The position numbers and the translations under genes were made by a program. A DNA stretch of 64,000 nucleotides, from positions 4,277,618 through 4,341,617 of the forward strand of contig NZ_CP030848.1 in the NCBI RefSeq assembly GCF_008274825.1, in the 5' to 3' direction. The notes beneath the pieces were generated by a model that made no database searches, was not told the DNA's origin, and worked only from the letters and a program-made list of their open reading frames with translations. Positions within the stretch are counted from its first letter, which is position 1. Each line of letters begins with the position of its first letter. Positions 27,759 to 39,421 of this stretch are shown piece by piece. This DNA comes from Sphingobacterium hotanense (GTDB taxonomy: Bacteria; Bacteroidota; Bacteroidia; Sphingobacteriales; Sphingobacteriaceae).

Positions 27759-30700
27759 TTAAAAAGTTACTTTTAGACCAAATGAACTTGAACGGATCAT
27801 TGGATAGGTATAGGCACCTACATCCAAACCGCCCACAATAGAATTACGCGGATCTATTCCACTTTTTGCAAATACCCACATATTATCTAAGGAAACATAG
27901 GCACGCACGCTAGACATCTTTGCTTTGCTGCTCCATTTCTCGGGTAGTGTATAGCCTACTGTGATATTTTTGATATTTAAATAAGAGGCATCGAACACCG
28001 AAAGATCAGTGTATGTATTTCCTGAAGAAACGCGCGTACCATTGGAATAAACCGTACTTGCGTTAGGCGAATACACCATGAGCATCGGATATTTAGCATC
28101 CTGATTAGACTCGTTAAATGTATTGTTCAACAGATCTTCTGATAACATCTGATTTCCGATATCGGATGTGTTATAGATAAAGTTTCCGTATAAGTTACTC
28201 ATGAAAAGACCGCCTAACTGGTATGCGAAGTTCGCGGCCAGATCAAAGCTCTTCCAACGTACTGAAGTACCGAATCCACCGATAAGATCTGGTGTAGCAT
28301 CTCCGTAGTCGAACATATATGCTTCGGAGTAATCTGTTGTCGAGATAACATCACCAACTTTTGCGTTCGGGAATTTGCCTTGGTTTCCTTCTGTTACAAG
28401 AGCTCCGTAAAGTGGTAGTCCTGTACCCTTATCTACGCCCATATACTTCGCGAAGATAACATTGTAATAATCGCCACCGATCCAACGTCTGTAAGCTGCT
28501 CCTGAGCCCGAACCTGTATTACCTACAGCTCCCCAAGCATCCGCCGTAGCATACCACCACTTGTGATCGTGCAGAGCATCCTGCTGGTTAATCATCGTCT
28601 CAGGCATCCGTACGACCTTTACTTTGTAATGTCCGGTATTGACGTTGACCGACCAATTAAAGTCGTCGCGTTTGATTAGATCAACATTGACATCGACTTC
28701 CAAACCTTTGGACTCCAACTCACCTTCATTCGTCAATAATGTAGGTTGCCCAGTCTTGGCGAAAGAAACCGGTACATCTAGTAATAGATCAGTCGTATTG
28801 GTTTTATACCAGTCTATCGTTGCATAGACACGGTTAAATAGACTGATGTCAAGTCCTGCGTCGATCGTATTCTTTTTCTCCCAGGTCAATGATCTATTCA
28901 CCGCTGAATTCATGCTTAGGGTATACCCGCTCGGCTGATATGAGCCCGGAGTAGTATAACCTAAAGCGTTGTAACTCCATGTTTGGTAACCTGCATAGCG
29001 ACCAATACCATTTTGGTTACCAATGACACCGTAGCTAGCGCGAAGCTTTAAGTCGTTTAACCATCCTTTAGTTGGCTCCATAAAGGTCTCTGAGGAAATA
29101 CGCCATGCACCGCCTAAGCTCCAGAATATGCCCCAGCGATCCTCGTCATAGCGAAACTTAGACGATCCATCACGACGAACGGATCCTGTAGCGATGTATT
29201 TATTGTCGTAGATATAATTAGCACGAGCAAAATATCCTTCCATGGCTTCTTTATTTGTGCCGAATCCGACACCAGAGAATGTACCGCCGTTGTTCAAGAA
29301 CAAGTAGTTTCCTGAACCAGTGAAGTTATCAATAAGAGATAGCGACGCTTTGTAGTTCATGTTCTCTGTTTTCATCCAAGTGAATTCATGACCGATCATG
29401 GCATCAACATGATGCTTGCCATAATCATGGCCCCAGTTCAATGTTTGTTGCGAATTGAGATCTAAGTATTGCGTGTGATAGCGCCCGATCATCCCCTGCT
29501 CTGCATTGGAAGACTCTCCCCATGCTTTCGGCAATGAGACATAACGCATATGGTAAGATTGGTTTACCGCCATCTGCACATTGAATGTGAAGTCATTCCA
29601 GAACTTTGCTTGTAAATAACCGATGGTGGAAATATCGTTGGATACATATTCAGATTGTGAGTTCTCCATCTGATACTCTAAGTCATAGCCCATCGATGTA
29701 GATCCACCCGCCTTTGGTGTTACGACCCCAAGTGGCGAATATTGCTGACCTACCAAACGAACTACCTGTGGGTTGCCATTTGCATCATAGACCATATTTC
29801 CGTTCGCGTCGCGTTCATAAATGGACGCTAATGGACGATAGCCATCTGTCCAACGGAATACGTTCTGCACAGCAGCTCCTGGATTACGCGAACTGAAACG
29901 CCCATTCTGTAAACGAGTAGAACGGTTCGAGTAAGTTGCATTTAGACCTGCTTTCAACCAATCTGTGATTTGAGAGTTTACATTCGAACGTACGTTATAA
30001 CGCTTGAAGTTGGAGTTTGCGATATAGGAAGGGTCCGATAAGAAACCTGTAGAGATAAAGTAATCGGTCTTCTCTGTTCCTCCGCTAGCCGATACGGTGT
30101 ACTCTTGGCGAAAGCGATCTCTGTATGCGATATCTCTCCAATCATCAACATCGTATAGTTTTACCGCATCTTTATTGATCTTACCTGTTGCTGGATCAAT
30201 TAAGTAATTGTCCAGCATGGTTGCCGATCTAGTGTCGCCTGTACCTGTAGAAACATACCTTGCTCCAGGAACACGGTAATACATCCAGTTTGACAAACCA
30301 TTAGGGCCTGCAAAAGTAGACGTGCTTCCGGTATAGTTGAACAAATGCTGACTTGCAAACAAGGCTGCTTCCTCGTGAGACATGTTCGGATTGCTAAAGT
30401 TGGTTTTGTATTTCTCCGTACTTCCATAACGAACAGAGTTGTAAATACTTTCCCACATCATTTCATAGTTATCTTCGACACTACGAATAAGTTTTGGTTG
30501 ATTGTTTGCAATCATGTTTGCTCCTAATTTTGTGTCGAAGTCTATTTTTGTTCCGCGTCGAGCACCTTTTTTGGAAGTAACCATAATCACACCATTGGCT
30601 CCTCTAGAGCCCCATAATGCCGTTGATGCAGCATCTTTCAGAATCGTTACGGATTCGATATCCTTAGGATTCATCGTTGATAGAGGATTGAAGCCCGCCG

Positions 30701-31268
30701 TTACAGGAACACCATCGATAACGATTAGCGCGTTCGAGTTGTTCTGACTGGAGGATCCAATACCGCGAACACGGACACCCATATCCACCCCAGGCTGCCC
30801 ATCGACTGAAGATACTTGAATACCCGGGACTGCACCTTCTAGCGCTTTGGTAAGTGTCGAGTTCGCCTGAGCACCTAGCACTTTGGAATCAACGGTGCTG
30901 ATTGCTCCCGTCAAATCTTTCTTCTTTGCAGTACCATAGGCAATCACCACGATGTCTTCAATCTCCTGATTGGCATCATTTAGTGTGACATTGATAGTCG
31001 TGTTACTAGTCGTGGTAATTGTAGTGGACTCCTTTCCGACAAGAGAGTAGCTAATCCTACTACCCTGATTCGCCTGGATACTGTACTGTCCACTTTCTGA
31101 CGATGAGGTGCCGACAGCAGTCCCCACCACAACGATACTGGCACCAACGATTGGCTTTCCTTCTGTATCCCTAACTACACCAGAGTATGTCCGTTGCTGC
31201 GCCTGTGCAAACGCCATAGTTAGTAACGGGATAACCAGCATCAAAATGAAACGTAATTTTCTTTCCAT
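27759..31268 (-). CDS. SusC/RagA family TonB-linked outer-membrane receptor
   Basis: The 1169 residues comprise a signal peptide (MERKLRFILMLVIPLLTMAF), one carboxypeptidase-regulatory-like domain (about 26-100, YSGVVRDTEGKPIVGASIVV), a plug (about 105-225, with VRVRGIGSSSQNNSNALIVI) and a barrel ending in SSFGLKVTF. There is no STN domain and no sigma, anti-sigma or regulator gene nearby, so its control is not evident. A -7 box (31313-31320) implies its own promoter. Substrate unknown; no hydrolase gene accompanies the pair. Confidence 0.95.
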   Translation of the reverse strand: MERKLRFILMLVIPLLTMAFAQAQQRTYSGVVRDTEGKPIVGASIVVVGTAVGTSSSESGQYSIQANQGSRISYSLVGKESTTITTTSNTTINVTLNDANQEIEDIVVIAYGTAKKKDLTGAISTVDSKVLGAQANSTLTKALEGAVPGIQVSSVDGQPGVDMGVRVRGIGSSSQNNSNALIVIDGVPVTAGFNPLSTMNPKDIESVTILKDAASTALWGSRGANGVIMVTSKKGARRGTKIDFDTKLGANMIANNQPKLIRSVEDNYEMMWESIYNSVRYGSTEKYKTNFSNPNMSHEEAALFASQHLFNYTGSTSTFAGPNGLSNWMYYRVPGARYVSTGTGDTRSATMLDNYLIDPATGKINKDAVKLYDVDDWRDIAYRDRFRQEYTVSASGGTEKTDYFISTGFLSDPSYIANSNFKRYNVRSNVNSQITDWLKAGLNATYSNRSTRLQNGRFSSRNPGAAVQNVFRWTDGYRPLASIYERDANGNMVYDANGNPQVVRLVGQQYSPLGVVTPKAGGSTSMGYDLEYQMENSQSEYVSNDISTIGYLQAKFWNDFTFNVQMAVNQSYHMRYVSLPKAWGESSNAEQGMIGRYHTQYLDLNSQQTLNWGHDYGKHHVDAMIGHEFTWMKTENMNYKASLSLIDNFTGSGNYLFLNNGGTFSGVGFGTNKEAMEGYFARANYIYDNKYIATGSVRRDGSSKFRYDEDRWGIFWSLGGAWRISSETFMEPTKGWLNDLKLRASYGVIGNQNGIGRYAGYQTWSYNALGYTTPGSYQPSGYTLSMNSAVNRSLTWEKKNTIDAGLDISLFNRVYATIDWYKTNTTDLLLDVPVSFAKTGQPTLLTNEGELESKGLEVDVNVDLIKRDDFNWSVNVNTGHYKVKVVRMPETMINQQDALHDHKWWYATADAWGAVGNTGSGSGAAYRRWIGGDYYNVIFAKYMGVDKGTGLPLYGALVTEGNQGKFPNAKVGDVISTTDYSEAYMFDYGDATPDLIGGFGTSVRWKSFDLAANFAYQLGGLFMSNLYGNFIYNTSDIGNQMLSEDLLNNTFNESNQDAKYPMLMVYSPNASTVYSNGTRVSSGNTYTDLSVFDASYLNIKNITVGYTLPEKWSSKAKMSSVRAYVSLDNMWVFAKSGIDPRNSIVGGLDVGAYTYPMIRSSSFGLKVTF

Positions 31269-31312
31269 AGTCTATAGATTTTGGTTAGTGAATAAAATTG
31301 GTCTTCTCAAAT

Positions 31313-31320
31313 CAAATATA
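31313..31320 (-). promoter_or_regulatory. Probable -7 box of the third SusC gene
   Basis: TATATTTG on the minus strand matches TAnnTTTG and predicts a leader of about 40 bases before the start at 31268. The -33 element is not clear. Confidence 0.55.
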
Positions 31321-32623
31321 CCTGTAGAACGGCGGGAAATATTAGCCATAATTTGACGCCTTTTAGAAACACAACGACACTATGTTTTCCTTAAATTAAA
31401 GTTAATCCATTGACATTTAATAAGTTGTTGATAATTTGTTTTACGATCTTTAACATTCATTTATAAACCATCCTGATCTATCCTGAAGGGTAACGAGGTG
31501 GCATTGAAAGATCCTCGAGAACACAAGATAAAAACAGGAGCTTTAAAAAAACACTCGCTCGGGAAGCTTGGTCGCGAGATGTTTCTATCGATCTTTTTGT
31601 TTCTTCTAACAAATTTTCCAATACATTTTACTGATTACCAGTATTTATGTTGTTTATGAAGATTTATTTAGCGTCTTTGATAGGTATAACCAAGTAGTTT
31701 TGTGCACTTTTAATCTTCACACAATAATTCACAACGAAGTCTTAGTTTGTATACAAAGGAAATTAAACCCACTTTCGACAATCACTACAATGGATTATTA
31801 CACGAAAGTTCTTCAGGGAAGAAAGATTTTTCCTGCTTTTGTTCTTTCTTTTCGATAACAAAGTTAAGTCGGCGCACGTCAGATGAGACCCTTATCAATA
31901 GCTGGTGTAAAGACATGTTTAGGTTGGGGAAGGAAACGTTCACAGGAGTTCTTCGCCCCAGCAACATCACGAGATTGATCCCTGTTATTTCAAAGGAATC
32001 TATGGACAGAGATATGAACGAATTCCTAAAAACTCAAAGAACGAGATTAGAATCTTGTACCTATTGACTGCATTCTTTTGTAGACGCCAACACGAGGCTA
32101 AAAGAAGGGATTCGCTGGAGCAATGGTAAGAAATTATTAAAACTCAGTTTTTCTTTTGATAGCAATTACCGTCAGAGTAAAAGGTTCTACAGGTCAACAA
32201 TATGTTTCTAAAGGGTCTTCTCCGCCCAAAGCTCTTTTATATCGAGCAAGAAACGAAGAGCATCACGACAATATTTGAACCGTAGGCATAGGGTTGCTTC
32301 AACACAGACAATGAAGGAGTTTTAGAAAGCATAGTTAATATTCATCATTCGTTCGAACGATAACAGAAATTTAAATAGATTGAACAATTTCTCGCGAAAA
32401 AACTTCTGAAATGGAATGATTCCTTTGCTATAACTGAAGTGCATTGGAAATGAAGTGATAGCCTATATGACAATCATAGCCACCACGGTTTTGTTGATTT
32501 ACAAATAAAGAAATAACCTGCGCTACAAAACAACTAAGAGACTAAAAACTTTGCACATTAGAAACACGATAACTGCGATTATTGTTATATGCAGGGGCGA
32601 CGCGCCTACAGTTTTCAGAACAG

Positions 32624-32649
32624 AAAAAGGGCCGGAATTTCTTCCGACC
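32624..32649 (-). terminator. Probable terminator of pgi
   Basis: On the minus strand GGTCGGAA pairs with TTCCGGCC (one G-U pair) across a 4-base loop and is followed by CTTTTTC. It lies about 135 bases past the pgi stop codon. Confidence 0.65.
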
Positions 32650-32784
32650 GACTATTAGCTTTCTGCTATTTTTTTCAGAAAATTGTGTGAGTTACATTTC
32701 AGTAGGGCGTTCATTTGTACGGTTTCGCACTAATTATCTATACCAAGAAGGTGATTTGAGGCATGATATTTTTTTAAATGTTTC

Positions 32785-34497
<1,713 letters not shown>

Positions 34498-34498
34498 T

Positions 34499-34506
34499 TA
34501 TCTTTG
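34499..34506 (+). promoter_or_regulatory. Probable -7 box of prfB
   Basis: TATCTTTG, a perfect TAnnTTTG match, ends only 5 bases before the prfB ATG. If used, the transcript would have little or no leader. Confidence 0.55.
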
Positions 34507-34511
34507 TTCTT

Positions 34512-35595
34512 ATGACCAAGGAACAAATTCAAGACTTGAGGGATCGACTTACTTCCCTAAGGAGGCATCTTTGACATCGATGCAAAGAAAGCAGAAATAG
34601 ACCGCGAAACACAGATTACACTACAACCTGATTTCTGGGACGACCCCAAAGCGGCAGAAAAAGTACTTCACGGCATTAAGAACAACAAAGTGTGGACGGA
34701 TCAATTTGATGCTGTACAGAACTCTGTTGATGATACTGGTGTGCTGTACGAGTTTTTTCAAGCCGGCGACGGCACAGAGAAGGAATTGGAAGAGCAATAC
34801 CAAGTGGCTTTGGCCGATATCGAAGAGCTGGAGTTCAAGAACATGCTAAGTGCGGAGGAGGACCAGCTGGATGCGATCTTGCAGATTACTGCGGGTGCGG
34901 GTGGTACGGAATCTTGTGATTGGGCGGCAATGTTGATGCGCATGTATATCATGTGGGGCGAGAAACACGGCTGCAAGGTAACGGAGCAGGATTACCAAGA
35001 GGGTGATGTAGCGGGCATTAAGTCGGTTACACTTCAATTCTCGGGGAACTTCGCATATGGCTATCTTAAAGGTGAGAATGGGGTGCACCGCTTAGTGCGT
35101 ATCTCGCCATTCGACTCGAATGCCAAACGTCATACTTCCTTTGCGTCCGTGTACGTGTATCCTTTAGTCGACGACAATATCGAAATTGAAGTGAAAGATT
35201 CCGAATTGGAATGGGATACCTTTCGTTCGGGCGGTGCTGGTGGACAGAATGTGAACAAAGTGGAAACCGCTGTTCGCTTACACCACAAACCAACGGGTAT
35301 CATCATCAAAAACCAGGAGTCGCGTTCGCAATTGCAGAATAAAGAGAATGCTTTACGCTTGCTGAAATCACAGTTATATGAGATGGAAATGCGTAAGCGT
35401 CAAGAAGCAACGGCCGCGATCGAGGGCTCCAAAAAGAAGATCGAATGGGGCTCACAGATTCGGAATTACGTGCTGCATCCCTATAAACTGGTTAAAGATT
35501 TGCGCACAAGCTATGAAACTTCAAATACACAAGCTGTACTAGATGGAGAGTTGGATGAGTTCTTGAAGGCTTATTTGATGGAGTTTGGGGGATAG
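34512..35595 (+). CDS. prfB: Peptide chain release factor 2, expressed through a programmed +1 frameshift
   Basis: RF2 ends translation at UGA and UAA codons. The first frame starts at the ATG at 34512 ([16 protein letters not shown]) and stops at an in-frame TGA at 34572-34574 after 20 codons. Skipping the T at 34572 opens the second frame ([18 protein letters not shown]) to the stop at 35595, for 360 residues in all, the normal RF2 length. The stop-codon recognition motif SPF ([12 protein letters not shown]) and the peptidyl-tRNA hydrolysis motif GGQ ([17 protein letters not shown]) are both present. The frame break is therefore regulatory, not a mutation. Confidence 0.96.
34557..34575 (+). 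promoter_or_regulatory. RF2 autoregulatory frameshift site
   Basis: The slippery CTT TGA C (CTT at 34569-34571) is preceded by a Shine-Dalgarno-like AGGAGG at 34560-34565, three bases before CTT. This is the classic prfB arrangement: when RF2 is scarce the ribosome pauses at TGA and shifts +1. Confidence 0.95.
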
Positions 35596-35858
35596 GACTC
35601 AATATTAAGTTTTGAAATTTTAAGTGAGTCTTCTACTGAGATTTGGATGCGTGTTTGGGTAAGCCAAGCATCTTTCTATGTGCATTTATCGAATCTAACC
35701 GGAGTGTGCTGAAGGCCATCGAAAAAATTGGGCCTAATAGTTTTATACTGCAATCGTGGCGATGTAATATCACTAGTATTCATCTGATTGCTTTTATGTT
35801 GACTATAGGAATCCAGTTGGGCTCACTAGGGATGTATCGTTGAAATGTGAGGTAATGA

Positions 35859-36566
35859 ATGATTAAGTTTATGAAGAAAGAAACGATCGGCGAGAAAATA
35901 ATTGACTTCAATCTAAGTCTACGTTATGACGGCCCATTGCCCCCTGGGTTTAAGGTAATAAATCCCTTTCTGAACGATGCCGAGACAGTGGCGGTGATGA
36001 AGGCATTTTATAGAAAGTTTTATAATAATAACGTGGAAAGGTCTTTTATAATTGGAATCAACCCTAGCCGCCACGGGGCTGCCGTTACGGGAGTTCCTTT
36101 CACCGATACTAAGCGTCTTAGCTCCGCGTGTGGAATAGTTATGACTACTGCCCATAGCCACGAAATCTCTTCGGTTTATATGTACCGTGTAATAGAGGCC
36201 TATGGGGGACCGGTAGCCTTCTATAATCGCTTTTACATCAACTCACCCTTCCCCTTGGCAATCGTAAGGAAGCAGGGCAACACATGGGTGAATGCAAATT
36301 ATTATGATGATCCTGAGTTGTTTGAATGTCTCGAGCCTTTTATGATTGAAATACTGACAAAAAATGTCGCGCTGGGACTAATCAAGCAAAAGGCGTTTGT
36401 CTTAGGCAAGAAAAACGCAAAGTTCATTGGTAAACTAAACAAAAAATCTTCATTAATAGAACGCCTTATTGTGTTAGACCATCCCCGCTACATACAGCAA
36501 TATAAGTCCAAAGAGGCCGAGGTTTACATCGATCTCTACCTTAACGCTTTATCCAATCAGCGCTAG
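35859..36566 (+). CDS. SMUG2 family DNA glycosylase (DUF4918)
   Basis: The 235-residue protein shows the uracil-DNA-glycosylase fold pattern of the SMUG2/DUF4918 family: IIGINPSRHGAAVTGVPFTD near residue 63 (active-site loop), FYNRFYINSPFPLAI near 126 and the C-terminal LDHPRYIQQYKSK near 206. SMUG2 proteins remove deaminated bases such as uracil or xanthine from DNA; activity here is inferred from the family. A second ATG four codons in (35871) is a possible start. It stands alone downstream of prfB. Confidence 0.88.
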   Translation: MIKFMKKETIGEKIIDFNLSLRYDGPLPPGFKVINPFLNDAETVAVMKAFYRKFYNNNVERSFIIGINPSRHGAAVTGVPFTDTKRLSSACGIVMTTAHSHEISSVYMYRVIEAYGGPVAFYNRFYINSPFPLAIVRKQGNTWVNANYYDDPELFECLEPFMIEILTKNVALGLIKQKAFVLGKKNAKFIGKLNKKSSLIERLIVLDHPRYIQQYKSKEAEVYIDLYLNALSNQR

Positions 36567-36675
36567 CAAGAAGTCAGGATTTACCCCCTTTTAGGCCGAC
36601 TATAAGAATGGCAATTTCTTAGCTCCACTTTTAACCAACCAAACTCTTCGCGAAGTGTTCAAAAAGAAAATCCTA

Positions 36676-37275
36676 ATGAAACATCATATTCCGCCTCAAA
36701 GAGAAGGCAAGCAATTGGACATTAAAGAGCTCACGACATTCGACACGGTTAATTCGGCGAAAGACTTTTATAGGGTAGCTAAACACCGTATGCTTAACAT
36801 CGATCAATGGTTCGAAATTGCAAGCTTGCCGGCCTCTACATTCAAACACTTAAATCCACATGGAGAACAATGTTCACGCCCTCCAGAGCAGGGGGATTAC
36901 ATTAAAATCGATATTCCGGGCCCAGGTCTTTCAAGCACAAGTGGCTTTGATTATGTACGGATTGAAGCCGTCGAGGAGACACAAACCGAAGACGTTGATA
37001 CCATCACAATGACAGTTAGGCCTAGTGAAGATCCAAATGATCGAAATGATCAGGAAACCAAGCACTTCTTCAAAAACATATCTACATCCACGTTTCAAAT
37101 CAAGCGTACAGGGAATTTAGTGGAAGCTTGCTATTATGGGCGCAATGAAGTTATCAACCTTGATTTAAGTTCCCTTCTGGACAAATTCAGAAACCTTCTG
37201 GTAGCAATTGGCGCTAAATTGGGCGGGTCCTATCCGCAATGGAAGGCACTGATCGCCGGTTTCTTAAAAAAATAG
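36676..37275 (+). CDS. Protein of unknown function
   Basis: I take the ATG at 36676 (MKHHIPPQREGKQLDIKEL), giving 199 residues; a longer frame would need a GTG. The N-terminal part is mixed. A central section (about 65-135) looks like a beta barrel with GDYIKIDIPGPG and VRIEAVEETQTEDVDTITM. The C-terminal 40 residues are helical and basic (LLDKFRNLLVAIGAKLGG). The composition is that of a real soluble protein. I do not recognise a family; the neighbours give no clear clue. Confidence 0.7.
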   Translation: MKHHIPPQREGKQLDIKELTTFDTVNSAKDFYRVAKHRMLNIDQWFEIASLPASTFKHLNPHGEQCSRPPEQGDYIKIDIPGPGLSSTSGFDYVRIEAVEETQTEDVDTITMTVRPSEDPNDRNDQETKHFFKNISTSTFQIKRTGNLVEACYYGRNEVINLDLSSLLDKFRNLLVAIGAKLGGSYPQWKALIAGFLKK

Positions 37276-37312
37276 CGCGTCAATCACTTGAAATGATACC
37301 AGATAAAAAAAT

Positions 37313-37337
37313 CATACACTATCAACAGCATTGTATG
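37313..37337 (-). terminator. Possible terminator of the alcohol dehydrogenase/SPW gene group
   Basis: On the minus strand CATACA pairs with TGTATG (6 bp, 13-base loop), followed by ATTTTTTT. It lies a few bases past the SPW gene. The stem is short, hence modest confidence. Confidence 0.5.
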
Positions 37338-37344
37338 AATGGTT

Positions 37345-37707
37345 TTAAGTTTCCGTCGTCCTTCGTTCTTCGCTGGTCGAAAGACTTACAGCTATAATAA
37401 ATATTCCTGTTGTAAGATGGGTAGCATAGTGAACTTCACTAAACCCTAACAACCAAGGTGAAATTCCGATAAAAACACCAGCAAAAACGTCAGTGACTAG
37501 GTGCCATCGTAAGGGCACAAGCTTGATTACACCGCCTGCATACTTGGTACATAACGATAATAATGCAATTAGTGCTCCGCAGCAGAGAGCGACGCCTTTC
37601 GCGATACCATCTTCTTGGAAATTATACATCCATGGAGCGCTAAGAAGCGCGATTGCCATCAAGTAATCAAGAACAGCATGAGTGTTTTTAGAGATAATTT
37701 TTTCCAT
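37345..37707 (-). CDS. SPW repeat membrane protein
   Basis: This 120-residue protein has four membrane spans in two repeats, each with the SPW-type motif: SAPWMYNF near residue 24 and ISPWLLGF near 83. The function of the family is unknown. The stop of the 162-residue protein gene lies 8 bases upstream and the alcohol dehydrogenase gene precedes that, suggesting one transcript. The group resembles stress-related gene sets seen in Bacteroidota, which is inference. Confidence 0.85.
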   Translation of the reverse strand: MEKIISKNTHAVLDYLMAIALLSAPWMYNFQEDGIAKGVALCCGALIALLSLCTKYAGGVIKLVPLRWHLVTDVFAGVFIGISPWLLGFSEVHYATHLTTGIFIIAVSLSTSEERRTTET

Positions 37708-37715
37708 AATAATGT

Positions 37716-38204
37716 TTATTTGTTTTTATTTTTCAGAATGCAGTAAGTTGCGAAGGCTGCCACTGCGCTGGCTAACGCTATCCTTTGAATCACCTTGTTG
37801 GAATCATATTTCCAAAGTACTCGCCATCCTCGTTCTTTGGCCAGATTGGGTATATTTCCACTAACGATTTCTTCCATGAGCGTGCCTACCTGTTCAAGGC
37901 GATCGGCCAGCATCAAGCCGAACCAGTGCCGCAACCGAGATTCAGATTGCTGAAATGCTATACGTCTCACCCGGCCGCTGAGACCCTTTGGCGGTAGAGT
38001 TTCTCCAAAGACAGCAGGTAAATCTGTACGTTCGATAGACTTTAATATCTCTATTTTCTGTGGCTGATTAACAGGACGAACCCAAGCTTTATCTACGCCA
38101 TTCTCATATTTTTGCTCATCCAAGAGCGACCCATTTCCTTTAAGCATGTCGGAATCGATTCCCCATCCGGAAATAGACCTGTAGTGTTTTTTAGATTCTT
38201 TCAT
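37716..38204 (-). CDS. Conserved-looking protein with C-terminal membrane anchor, unknown function
   Basis: The 162 residues begin with a polar region (HYRSISGWGIDSDML), pass through a basic amphipathic part (RVRRIAFQQSESRLRHWFGL, about 78-97) and end in a single hydrophobic span (ALASAVAAFATYCILKNKNK). It is presumably tethered to the inner membrane by its tail. It lies 10 bases after the dehydrogenase stop and 8 bases before the SPW gene. No domain recognised. Confidence 0.75.
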   Translation of the reverse strand: MKESKKHYRSISGWGIDSDMLKGNGSLLDEQKYENGVDKAWVRPVNQPQKIEILKSIERTDLPAVFGETLPPKGLSGRVRRIAFQQSESRLRHWFGLMLADRLEQVGTLMEEIVSGNIPNLAKERGWRVLWKYDSNKVIQRIALASAVAAFATYCILKNKNK

Positions 38205-38214
38205 AGCAGTTATT

Positions 38215-39354
38215 TTAGGGGATTAACACGGGTTTGATGCAACCATCAAGTTTCGAAGAGAACATCCTATATGCGTCAGGAAGTGCATCGAGCGGTAATC
38301 GATGGGTAATTATCTGGCTAGGTTTGAGAACACCGGATTGAATGTGCTCAAACAACCGTGGAAGGTATTTTTTAACAGGAGTTTGCGACGCCCTAAGGGT
38401 GATTCCTTTGTTCAATATATTCCCCACAGGTATTAGGTTTCCGTTAGGTCCGTAAACGCCAACAACCGAGACAAGCCCCCCTTTGCGGGCAGAATTGATT
38501 GCCCAATGCAACGCGGTCGCACTACCTCCCTGCAGAAGAAGCTTCTTTCCAAGAATCCCTTGCATTAAATTTCCAGTAGCATCTGCACCCACTGCATCGA
38601 TGCAAACGTCGGCCCCGAGCCCACCAGTCATTTCTTTTAGGAATACGACCGGATCCTTCATTTTAGAAAAGTTATAGGCTTCGCAATCGGCATAATTGCT
38701 AACAAATTCCAATCGATAGTCATAGTGATCGAGGACGATAACCCTCGCTGCTCCGAACAGCCAAGCGCACTTTGCAGCTATAATACCTACGGGACCTGCG
38801 CCAAATACCACTACGGTATCACCTGGTCTTATCTCACCCATCAGGGCGGCATGATAGCCGGTAGGCACAACATCTGTCAAGAGTAGAGCATCATCAAAAT
38901 CCAGCCACTCAGGGATCAAAGTAGGTCCAAAATCTGCGAAGGGTACCCGCACGTATTCAGCCTGCCCCCCGGCGAAACCACCCGCTGTGTGCGAATAACC
39001 AAAAATTCCGCCCATAGCGCTCGACATCGCATTCGATTCATGGCAACAGGAATAGAGTTCAGATTGGCAGAAGTAGCACTCTCCACATGCAATATTAAAT
39101 GGGACAAGGACACTATCTCCCACCTTTAAGTTTGTAACGGCGGTCCCCACTTCGACTACTTCTCCGATGAATTCGTGGCCGAAAGTTGTTCCTACCCTCG
39201 TGTCAGGTACCATCCCGTGGTATAAATGTAGGTCGGATCCGCAGATGCACGCGCTGCGCACTTTCACAATAGCGTCTCTAGGGTGTTGTAGCTGGGGCAT
39301 CGGGAAATCTTCAACTCGAACCCGATAGGGCCCTCGGTAACTCATTGCTTTCAT
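38215..39354 (-). CDS. Zinc-dependent alcohol dehydrogenase, formaldehyde-dehydrogenase-like
   Basis: The 379 residues show the medium-chain dehydrogenase plan: catalytic zinc site CICGSDLHLYHG near 37 and GHEFIGEVVEVG near 59, a structural-zinc lobe (CGECYFCQSELYSCC near 90) and the Rossmann motif VVFGAGPVGIIAA near 182. The long loop after the structural zinc and DVVPTGYHAAL resemble glutathione-dependent formaldehyde-dehydrogenase-like proteins. It oxidises an alcohol or aldehyde with NAD(P); the true substrate is not shown by sequence. It heads a three-gene group with the anchored protein and the SPW protein. Confidence 0.92.
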   Translation of the reverse strand: MKAMSYRGPYRVRVEDFPMPQLQHPRDAIVKVRSACICGSDLHLYHGMVPDTRVGTTFGHEFIGEVVEVGTAVTNLKVGDSVLVPFNIACGECYFCQSELYSCCHESNAMSSAMGGIFGYSHTAGGFAGGQAEYVRVPFADFGPTLIPEWLDFDDALLLTDVVPTGYHAALMGEIRPGDTVVVFGAGPVGIIAAKCAWLFGAARVIVLDHYDYRLEFVSNYADCEAYNFSKMKDPVVFLKEMTGGLGADVCIDAVGADATGNLMQGILGKKLLLQGGSATALHWAINSARKGGLVSVVGVYGPNGNLIPVGNILNKGITLRASQTPVKKYLPRLFEHIQSGVLKPSQIITHRLPLDALPDAYRMFSSKLDGCIKPVLIP

Positions 39355-39421
39355 ATCATTGCGTTCTTATTCATTTAATCTAACCTTCTGCAAGCCATCC
39401 TTAGTCGCTCATCCGCTGAAG

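Larger units (their letters stand above)
31269..32784. other. Gene-free 1.5 kb stretch
   Basis: Apart from the susC promoter at one end and the pgi terminator at the other, I find no supportable gene. Short open frames (the longest 31747-32067 plus, 106 codons) have unconvincing composition. No hairpin array, tRNA or mobile-element motif was recognised. Confidence 0.5.

Noticed and set aside
31747..32067. 106-codon plus-strand frame
   Set aside because: Unusual composition (Ser/Phe/Cys clusters), no recognisable motif, no promoter box or terminator, and its opposite strand is equally open. More likely chance.
34572..34574. In-frame TGA in prfB read as a nonsense mutation
   Set aside because: The surrounding CTT TGA C and upstream AGGAGG are the known recoding site of RF2, and the downstream frame is intact to the normal length.
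35643..35843. 66-codon plus-strand frame between prfB and the SMUG2 gene, with a segment like an acetyltransferase end (ESNRSVLKAIEKIG)
   Set aside because: The likeness covers only about a dozen residues, and the rest of the frame does not fit an acetyltransferase. Too little to call even a pseudogene.
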